The position numbers and the translations under genes were made by a program. A stretch of 61,033 nucleotides of DNA, taken from NCBI GenBank assembly GCA_003280895.1, contig QCDM01000007.1, forward strand, positions 1-61,033, read 5' to 3'. A model generated the notes under the pieces. It saw only the letters and a list, made by a program, of their open reading frames with translations. It made no database searches and was not told the DNA's origin. Positions 55,569-61,033 of this stretch are shown piece by piece. Numbering within the stretch: position 1 is the stretch's first letter; each line of letters opens with the position of its first letter. This stretch comes from Prochlorococcus sp. AG-355-I20. GTDB lineage: Bacteria; Cyanobacteriota; Cyanobacteriia; PCC-6307; Cyanobiaceae.

Positions 55569-56492
55569 TTGATCTCTTTAATATCGCCATCTGAAGTTAA
55601 GAATCCCACCTCAATAGCTATTGGAAGTTTTGATGGCCTTCATGCTGGCCACAGACAATTAATAAAAAGTGTAGTTGAAGAAAATCAATATACCCCAACA
55701 ATTGCAAGCTTCTGGCCTCATCCCCGAGAAGTTCTTTACAAAGAGATGCGTCTTAGACTTGATCTCCCTAATGAAAAACTATCTATTCTTGAAGATCTGG
55801 GGATTGAACAATTAGTTCTAATTCCTTTTGATATGGAACTATCTAAATTAAGTGCCGAAAGGTTCGTAAGAGATATTTTGATAAATCAATTACAAGCAAA
55901 AAACATTTCTGTAGGTGCTAATTTTAAATTTGGTTTCAGAAGAAGTGGAGATATAAATACAATAAAGAATATGATTAAGGATACTGATATTAAGCTAAAA
56001 ATTATTCCAATTTTAGAAGACAAGGTAGGTAGAATAAGCAGCAGCAGAATAAGAGATCTATTAGAGAAAAGTGATCTGAAAAATGCTTTCAAAATTCTTA
56101 ATAGGCCTTATAGTTTTAATGGAAAAGTTGTTAAAGGTAAAGGAATTGGAAAAAGTATAGGATGGCCTACCGCAAATCTTGAAATAGATGGCAGAAAATT
56201 TTTACCTGGAGAAGGAGTTTACGCATCTTGGACAACAATAGAAAATTCCAACAAAAAAATTGAATCTGTTATGAATCTTGGCTCTCAACCAACAATAAAT
56301 CCTTTATTGCCTTCTGCAGTTGAAGTTCATTTAATAAATAAAGATATCGATCTATATGGTTTAAATCTATCTGTTGAACCAGTTGAAAAACTTAGATCTC
56401 AAATCAAGTTCAAAAATATAGATCAACTTTCTAATCAAATTAAAAAAGATAGAGATAATGCTCTGAAAATTTTTAAAAACTACAAAAAATAA
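55569..56492 (+). CDS. ribF: Bifunctional riboflavin kinase/FAD synthetase
   Basis: The 307-residue enzyme starts at TTG 55569. The FAD synthetase domain has IAIGSFDGLHAGHRQLI near 17, FWPHPREVL, and RISSSRIRDLLEKSD. The kinase domain at about 180-307 has GKVVKGKGIGKSIGWPTANLE and LPGEGVYASW. It converts riboflavin to FMN and then FAD. It is followed 7 bp later by thiE, so they are co-transcribed. Confidence 0.95.
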   Translation: MISLISPSEVKNPTSIAIGSFDGLHAGHRQLIKSVVEENQYTPTIASFWPHPREVLYKEMRLRLDLPNEKLSILEDLGIEQLVLIPFDMELSKLSAERFVRDILINQLQAKNISVGANFKFGFRRSGDINTIKNMIKDTDIKLKIIPILEDKVGRISSSRIRDLLEKSDLKNAFKILNRPYSFNGKVVKGKGIGKSIGWPTANLEIDGRKFLPGEGVYASWTTIENSNKKIESVMNLGSQPTINPLLPSAVEVHLINKDIDLYGLNLSVEPVEKLRSQIKFKNIDQLSNQIKKDRDNALKIFKNYKK

Positions 56493-56499
56493 ATCACAA

Positions 56500-57555
56500 A
56501 TGCTGAATTCCAATCCTAAAGACGCTGAAGATTTAAGAATTTATCAAATTATTGACGCTAATCTAGATAGAGCCAGAGAAGGACTAAGAGTATTAGAAGA
56601 TTGGGCTAGATTTGGCCTAGGCAAAGAAAAATATGTTGAAAAGATTAAAAATTTTAGACAAATTTTAGGAAAAAATCATTTAGAAGTTTATAAACAATCT
56701 AGAAATCACATTGAGGACAAATGTAAAGGATTGAGTCATCAAGAGCAATTCAACAGAAAAACTTCTGAGCAAATTATAAGTTCTAATTCAGCCAGAGTTC
56801 AAGAAGCATTACGAGTCATAGAAGAATTCTCAAGGCTGCAGAATCATGAGCTTTCAAAAATCGCTTCTGAAATTAGATATGAAATTTATACTATTGAAAT
56901 TGAATTATTGAGTCATAGCAAGTTTAAAAAGTCGGAGGAAATATTAAAAGAAAATGACTTATATGTAATAACTGATCAAAAAGACAATTTATTAGAAATT
57001 TTAGAAGAGATTTTAATTGCTGGAGTAAGAATTATTCAACATAGATTTAAAACGGGAACTGATCAAGATCATCTTCAAGAAGCAATTCAGATTAAAAATC
57101 TATGTAAAAGATATAATTCTTTGTTTATCGTTAACGATAGAATTGATATAGCTTTGGCATCTAACGCTGATGGGATTCATCTTGGTCAAGACGATTTAGA
57201 TTTAAAAACCGCAAGAAAACTATTAGGATATTCAAAAATTGTCGGTATAAGTGCAAATAATGCAATTGATATTTCAAATGCTCTTAAGGAAGGTTGTGAT
57301 TACTTAGGAATAGGGCCAGTATTTGAAACTACAACAAAAAAGAATAAAATACCTTTAGGTATTGAAAATATTAAAACATTAACAAAGGATTTAAATATTC
57401 CTTGGTTTGCTATTGGAGGAATCAAGTCAAATAATATTTCATATTTAAAAAGAAATGGGTTTAAAAAAGTTGCCTTAGTTTCGGAATTAATGAATTCTGA
57501 AGATCCTAAAGAAGACGCTATGATGATTCTAAAAAAGTTGTCTCATGAAAATTAG
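56500..57555 (+). CDS. thiE: Thiamine-phosphate synthase (two-domain cyanobacterial form)
   Basis: The 351-residue protein has an N-terminal helical domain (residues 12-135: YQIIDANLDRAREGLRVLEDWARF, ARVQEALRVIEEFSRL) typical of cyanobacterial ThiE, and a C-terminal TIM barrel (145-351) with LYVITDQKD, RIIQHRFKTG, FIVNDRIDIALASNADGIHLGQDD, GPVFETTTK and FAIGGIK. It joins the pyrimidine and thiazole moieties. Its end overlaps thiS by 11 bp. Confidence 0.95.
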   Translation: MLNSNPKDAEDLRIYQIIDANLDRAREGLRVLEDWARFGLGKEKYVEKIKNFRQILGKNHLEVYKQSRNHIEDKCKGLSHQEQFNRKTSEQIISSNSARVQEALRVIEEFSRLQNHELSKIASEIRYEIYTIEIELLSHSKFKKSEEILKENDLYVITDQKDNLLEILEEILIAGVRIIQHRFKTGTDQDHLQEAIQIKNLCKRYNSLFIVNDRIDIALASNADGIHLGQDDLDLKTARKLLGYSKIVGISANNAIDISNALKEGCDYLGIGPVFETTTKKNKIPLGIENIKTLTKDLNIPWFAIGGIKSNNISYLKRNGFKKVALVSELMNSEDPKEDAMMILKKLSHEN

Positions 57556-57754
57556 GGTAAATGGAGAAGAAAAAAAAATAGAACTTGATCAAGAAAATGC
57601 TCTACTTTCTACAGCTCTAAATTTAATGGGATATAAACCAAACACAATTGTAGTCGAGTTAAATAATTTAATTATAAATTCAATAAAATGGGAAAAAGTG
57701 AAGCTTAAAGATGGAGATAATTTAGAAATTGTTTCAATAGTTGGTGGCGGATAA
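57545..57754 (+). CDS. thiS: Sulfur carrier protein ThiS
   Basis: The 69-residue ubiquitin-fold protein starts MKIRVNGEEKKIEL and ends with the activated carboxyl terminus, here VSIVGGG with one more Gly than the usual GG. WEKVKLKDGDNLEIV matches the family. It donates sulfur for the thiazole ring. It overlaps thiE by 11 bp and closes the ribF-thiE-thiS operon. Confidence 0.93.
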   Translation: MKIRVNGEEKKIELDQENALLSTALNLMGYKPNTIVVELNNLIINSIKWEKVKLKDGDNLEIVSIVGGG

Positions 57755-57866
57755 AAGAAAAATATTTAATGTATTAAAAATCTTCATATTTTTTTAAGTT
57801 TAGGCTTGAAACAATAACCAAATTTCTCCTTTTTTCGTTTTATATTCTTAATACTTAAATTTAACA

Positions 57867-58034
57867 ATGAAAGAAAAAATTGATAGCAACTCAAGGTCGC
57901 TAAAATGGGAGCAAAATGGGGAATTAGCACATAAAGATCTCTCCGAGCTGATTGAAAGATTAAAAAATGTAGAAAGTGAACATACCTCATCTGAGCTTTC
58001 TAGATTAGGTTCAAAATCAAACATAAAAGATTAA
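57867..58034 (+). CDS. Small acidic/helical protein, 55 residues
   Basis: ATG 57867 to TAA 58034 encodes KEKIDSNSRSLKWEQNGELA followed by a helix, DLSELIERLKNV, and a Ser-rich end. I do not recognise the family. Support comes from codon-like composition, a clear ATG, a position in an otherwise empty 480 bp gap, and co-orientation with thiS and the next small gene. Confidence 0.55.
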   Translation: MKEKIDSNSRSLKWEQNGELAHKDLSELIERLKNVESEHTSSELSRLGSKSNIKD

Positions 58035-58101
58035 ATTTGTTACTTAGATCTTGTTTTTATAAAAATCTGTACCAAATTAAAAATACTGAATATTAAAGTA
58101 A

Positions 58102-58233
58102 ATGCCGAAAAGATTTCCAGAGTGGGTAAATACAGAAGTCGTGATAAAAGCAATCAAAATGAGAGAAGAAGGAATGCTATCAAAACAACTAAATTTATGG
58201 ATAGAAAACTTATTAGAAATAGAAAAAAAGTGA
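58102..58233 (+). CDS. Small basic protein, 43 residues
   Basis: ATG 58102 to TGA 58233 encodes PKRFPEWVNTEVVIKAIKM then a helix ending LLEIEKK. The KRFPEWV opening looks conserved rather than random, and the frame fills the space up to larB, which is convergent 4 bp away. The function is unknown. Confidence 0.5.
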   Translation: MPKRFPEWVNTEVVIKAIKMREEGMLSKQLNLWIENLLEIEKK

Positions 58234-58237
58234 TTAT

Positions 58238-58894
58238 TTAGGAAATACTTTTAATAATTCTGAGAGCCGCCATTGCTGCTCCGTAACCATTATCTATATT
58301 CATAACTGCAATACCTGGAGAACAACTTGACAACATACTATTTAAAGCAGTTTCTCCATCCTTGCTAACGCCGTATCCTACTGAGACAGGTACTGCAATT
58401 ATCGGTTGAGCCAACAATCCACCCACAACCGTTGCCAAAGCTCCTTCCATTCCAGCACAAATTATTAATACATCATATTTATTAATTTCTTCTAACTGAC
58501 TAATCAATCGATGAAGTCCCGCTACTCCAACATCTATAAAAGATTGACAATTCACTCCATAAATTTCGAGAGCTAATTGTGCTTCAAGTGTTACGGCTAA
58601 ATCGCTTGAGCCGCCTGAAATTATGGCAACTTTTTTATTCGTAATTATTTTATTAAAATTTTTCCCAATTGTTAGGCAATTTGCTTCTTCATGGAATTGT
58701 GCATCATCATACAAATCTAAAAGATAATTAGCCTTTTCACTATTAATCCTAGTAATGAAAACAACCTCATTTTTACTTAATACATTTCCACATAATCTTT
58801 CTAATTGGTCGATACTCTTATCTTGCCCCCAAATAGCCTCAATGAGTCCAAGCCTATCTCTTCTTTGAAAATCAAACTTGATATCAAAATTCAT
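58238..58894 (-). CDS. larB: LarB/CpmA-like PurE-related carboxylase
   Basis: The 218-residue protein has a short N-terminal domain (FDFQRRDRLGLIEAIWGQDK) and a PurE-like Rossmann domain with VAIISGGSSDLAVTLEAQLAL, DVGVAGLHRL, VLIICAGMEGALATVVGGL, PIIAVPVSVGYG and the C-terminal NIDNGYGAAMAALRI. LarB carboxylates nicotinic acid adenine dinucleotide in nickel-pincer cofactor synthesis; the Synechococcus homologue CpmA affects circadian phase. It overlaps the upstream gene by 4 bp (ATGA). Confidence 0.92.
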   Translation of the reverse strand: MNFDIKFDFQRRDRLGLIEAIWGQDKSIDQLERLCGNVLSKNEVVFITRINSEKANYLLDLYDDAQFHEEANCLTIGKNFNKIITNKKVAIISGGSSDLAVTLEAQLALEIYGVNCQSFIDVGVAGLHRLISQLEEINKYDVLIICAGMEGALATVVGGLLAQPIIAVPVSVGYGVSKDGETALNSMLSSCSPGIAVMNIDNGYGAAMAALRIIKSIS

Positions 58895-59337
58895 CTTTGT
58901 TTATCTAATTCTCCCTCATAAATGAATTGAAAAGGATTCTCGCTTACATTTAGAGCAGCTTTAACATTATCTTCAAATTTTTGTTGAACTACATTTACTT
59001 CTGAAATTGGTATGCTTTTCCATAATTTCTTACTTTTCCAATTTACTAATATTAAAGCTTCTTCTTTTTCTTTATCCCAAAATAATTGTCTTCCCAAAAA
59101 ACCATCTTGAGAAGATAACCATGGCTCCCATATTTCTTTTTCCGCATTTAGCCAAGCTGCTTTTAAATCAGCAGGTACTTTAAGTCTTAATTCCTCTGTG
59201 ACCATTTCACCTTGAAAATTATCCATTGTAAGAGCTTTTAAATTGGGAATATTAGATTGAAAAAATAAAGCTACTAAGCAAATTAATAATAAACAAAATC
59301 TTTGAATTTTTTTTTTCAAATTTAAAAAAAATCTCAT
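58891..59337 (-). CDS. TIGR03792-like conserved cyanobacterial protein
   Basis: The 148-residue product has a hydrophobic leader (residues 12-33, a signal or anchor) and a domain with [44 protein letters not shown] and [16 protein letters not shown]. This resembles the monooxygenase-like (ABM-fold) TIGR03792 family found in cyanobacteria; function unknown. It overlaps both neighbours by 4 bp, so translation is coupled with trmD-ispF upstream and larB downstream. Confidence 0.8.
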   Translation of the reverse strand: MRFFLNLKKKIQRFCLLLICLVALFFQSNIPNLKALTMDNFQGEMVTEELRLKVPADLKAAWLNAEKEIWEPWLSSQDGFLGRQLFWDKEKEEALILVNWKSKKLWKSIPISEVNVVQQKFEDNVKAALNVSENPFQFIYEGELDKQR

Positions 59338-60554
59338 TTTTTCTCAAGAAGAACAACTGAATGGCAACTTATACCCTCTTCTCTCCCTTCTGGACCCAAT
59401 TTTTCATTCGTGGTTGCTTTAATCCCAATTATATTTTCATCAACATTTAAAATTTCAGAAATATTTTTTTTCATTAGTTTTACATGTGGCATGATTTTTG
59501 GCCTTTCAGCAATGAGAACACTATCAACATTATTTATTTCCCAGCCATCTTGTCTTATCAGTTCAATTACTTTTGATAACAAAAACAAGCTATCAGCATT
59601 TTTCCATTTTTCATCAGACGGGGGGAAATACTTTCCTATGTCGCCCAGCGAAAGTGCTCCCAACAATGCATCCATTATTGAGTGACTTAAAACATCAGCA
59701 TCACTATGCCCATCCAATCCTAAACTTTCAGGATGATGCAATTTTACACCTCCAATAATTAAATCTCTATCCTCTACGAGTCTATGAATGTCGTATCCAT
59801 TACCTATTCTAAATTTCATGAATTGATTATTTCCTTTTATTATTCTCTTACTTTGTGGGGATTTTTTGTAGTTTTCATTTGAAATTAAGTCACTTCTTCT
59901 CTCCAATGTTCTTTCAAAACTTTTTTTTCTTCTCCACAATTTAATCTCTTCATGATTGCCGCTAACTAAAATATCTGGCACTTTCATATCTTTAAAAGTT
60001 AAAGGCCTTGTGTATTGAGGATATTCTAATAAAGAGGAATTATGACTCTCATCGACTAAGGAGTCTGGATCTCCAAGAGTCCCTGGTAATAACCTAGTCA
60101 AACCATTAATTATTGATATAGCAGGTATTTCACCTCCAGAAAGGACATAATCGCCTATCGATATCTCTTCATCAGCTAAACATCTAATCCTTTCATCAAA
60201 ACCTTCATATTGACCACAAATAATTATTATTTGATCCAAAGTTGACCATTTCGCAAGATCCTTTTGCTTTAAAACTTTACCCTGAGGGGTCATCAGCAAA
60301 GTTTTGCTTTTAGGTGATTTTCTAATTGATTCATATGCCTTATAAATAGGTTCAGGTTTTAATACCATACCTGCTCCTCCTCCGTAAGGCTTATCGTCTA
60401 CTTGTCTGTAAGAACCTTCTCCATATTCTCTTAAATCATGTAAATTTACATCGATCAAATTCTTATCTAGAGCTTTTGTTATGACCCCTAAATTATTTAG
60501 TAATTCAAAAGCTTTAGGGAACAACGTAATTACATCAAAATTAAAGCCACTCAT
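59334..60554 (-). CDS. trmD: TrmD-IspF fusion protein
   Basis: One uninterrupted 406-residue frame. Residues 1-232 are the tRNA (guanine37-N1)-methyltransferase: [39 protein letters not shown] and the SAM knot [15 protein letters not shown]. Residues 246-406 are 2-C-methyl-D-erythritol 2,4-cyclodiphosphate synthase: [38 protein letters not shown] and [16 protein letters not shown]. The join is a short basic linker ([14 protein letters not shown]). An internal ATG at 59819 begins the IspF part with AAGGA about 15 bp upstream, so separate IspF may also be made. era abuts directly upstream (TAG then ATG). Confidence 0.94.
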   Translation of the reverse strand: MSGFNFDVITLFPKAFELLNNLGVITKALDKNLIDVNLHDLREYGEGSYRQVDDKPYGGGAGMVLKPEPIYKAYESIRKSPKSKTLLMTPQGKVLKQKDLAKWSTLDQIIIICGQYEGFDERIRCLADEEISIGDYVLSGGEIPAISIINGLTRLLPGTLGDPDSLVDESHNSSLLEYPQYTRPLTFKDMKVPDILVSGNHEEIKLWRRKKSFERTLERRSDLISNENYKKSPQSKRIIKGNNQFMKFRIGNGYDIHRLVEDRDLIIGGVKLHHPESLGLDGHSDADVLSHSIMDALLGALSLGDIGKYFPPSDEKWKNADSLFLLSKVIELIRQDGWEINNVDSVLIAERPKIMPHVKLMKKNISEILNVDENIIGIKATTNEKLGPEGREEGISCHSVVLLEKK

Positions 60555-61033
60555 CTAGAAATCCTCCTCATAACCAAACTCAATTAACCTTGATTCTTTT
60601 TTTCTCCAATTTGGAACAACTTTCACAAACAGTTCTAGATGAACTGGACCATTAATTAATTTTGACATATTTGATCTTGCTGACTGACCAATCATTTTTA
60701 ACATTGAACCTTTCTTTCCAATAAGAATGCCTTTTTGAGTTGATCTTTCAACAATAATAGTAGCCAAAATAGCTGTAAAAACTTTGCCATTTTTTCTTTT
60801 CATTTCCTCTCTCTTTTCTATCTTTACTGCGACACTATGAGGTACCTCTTCTCTTGTATTTTTTAATACCTGTTCTCTTACTAAATCAGATAATAAGTTA
60901 TCTAATGGTTGGTCACAAATCGTCTCTTCGCCATAAAGTTTTGGACCCTCTGGAAGAAAATTAAGTGCCATATCGACTAGTTCAGAACATCCCTCTCCTT
61001 GAGAAGCACTTACAATTTGAAAGTTTCTATCAA
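60555..61033 (-). CDS. era: GTPase Era, C-terminal part (5' end beyond window)
   Basis: The frame is open to the right edge. Visible sequence begins in the G5 region (IVSASQGEG), then LNFLPEGPKLYGEETICDQP and the KH domain with VERSTQKGILIGKKGSMLKMIG and a basic C terminus WRKKESRLIEFGYEEDF. Era binds 16S rRNA and assists small-subunit maturation. An internal ATG at 60971 is not the real start because conserved sequence continues upstream. It is the first visible gene of the era-trmD/ispF-TIGR03792-larB operon. Confidence 0.94.
   Translation of the reverse strand, partial: DRNFQIVSASQGEGCSELVDMALNFLPEGPKLYGEETICDQPLDNLLSDLVREQVLKNTREEVPHSVAVKIEKREEMKRKNGKVFTAILATIIVERSTQKGILIGKKGSMLKMIGQSARSNMSKLINGPVHLELFVKVVPNWRKKESRLIEFGYEEDF

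Noticed and set aside
60555..60971. ATG 60971 as the start of a short KH-domain protein
   Set aside because: Conserved Era sequence continues in frame upstream to the window edge, so this is an internal Met of a truncated-by-window gene.

Overview
The window is chromosomal DNA of a marine picocyanobacterium, most likely high-light-adapted Prochlorococcus. The evidence is very low G+C throughout, tight gene packing with 3-8 nt gaps or ATGA overlaps, and cyanobacterial gene families (a CobL-type fused methyltransferase, DUF3122, DUF3611, a TIGR03792-like protein, a bipartite ThiE). This is inferred from sequence character and remembered families, not from a database search.

Region 1 (1-8532) looks like a tRNA-associated insertion zone. 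A giant minus-strand gene of at least 2541 codons runs off the left edge. It encodes a mosaic surface or secreted protein: seven FG-GAP-like repeats, Ig-like and cadherin-like domains, RTX-like GGxGxD motifs, Ser/Asp low-complexity linkers and HY..G..EGR repeats. A cupredoxin-like type-1-copper module is inserted inside one Ig-like domain. Between this gene and the 3' end of tRNA-Ala(GGC) lies what looks like the N-terminal half of a tyrosine recombinase without its catalytic domain.

Region 2 (8908-18026) makes KDO and a lipid-linked KDO primer. It has kdsA, kdsD and a kdsB-kdsC fusion; a tight kpsC-kpsS-PlsC-like acyltransferase operon; a convergent OlsB-like GNAT acyltransferase; and a glycosyltransferase that seems to lack a normal start.

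Region 3 (18147-36410) is a polysaccharide assembly and export locus. It holds a wrecked rfbA followed by intact rfbC-rfbD-rfbB, then an ABC-dependent export set (Wza/KpsD-, KpsM-, KpsT- and KpsE-like). After these come a two-part GT2, a very large WsaF-like GT4 plus GT2 protein, a methyltransferase with a long coiled coil, an FkbM-like protein with a coiled-coil tail, and two paralogous double-domain proteins of unknown function. The parts suggest a rhamnose-containing capsule or O-antigen-like glycan built on a KDO linker. The methyltransferase-coiled-coil protein and the C-terminally extended ATPase could act as a WbdD/Wzt-like pair for chain termination and recognition.

Region 4 (36411-45220) is island flank with visible gene decay. 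It has an intact galE, a UDP-glucose dehydrogenase pseudogene with at least three lesions, a second galE split by one missing T, a GT92-like glycosyltransferase, a sulfotransferase and a TPR-GT2 protein, separated by AT-rich spacers.

Region 5 (45301-61033) is dense core genome: lexA with two SOS-like boxes, argF, ftsH, ribD, a DUF3122 gene, cobL, nadK, pheS, surE, a DUF3611 gene, ribF, thiE-thiS, two tiny genes, larB, a TIGR03792-like gene, a trmD-ispF fusion and the 3' part of era.
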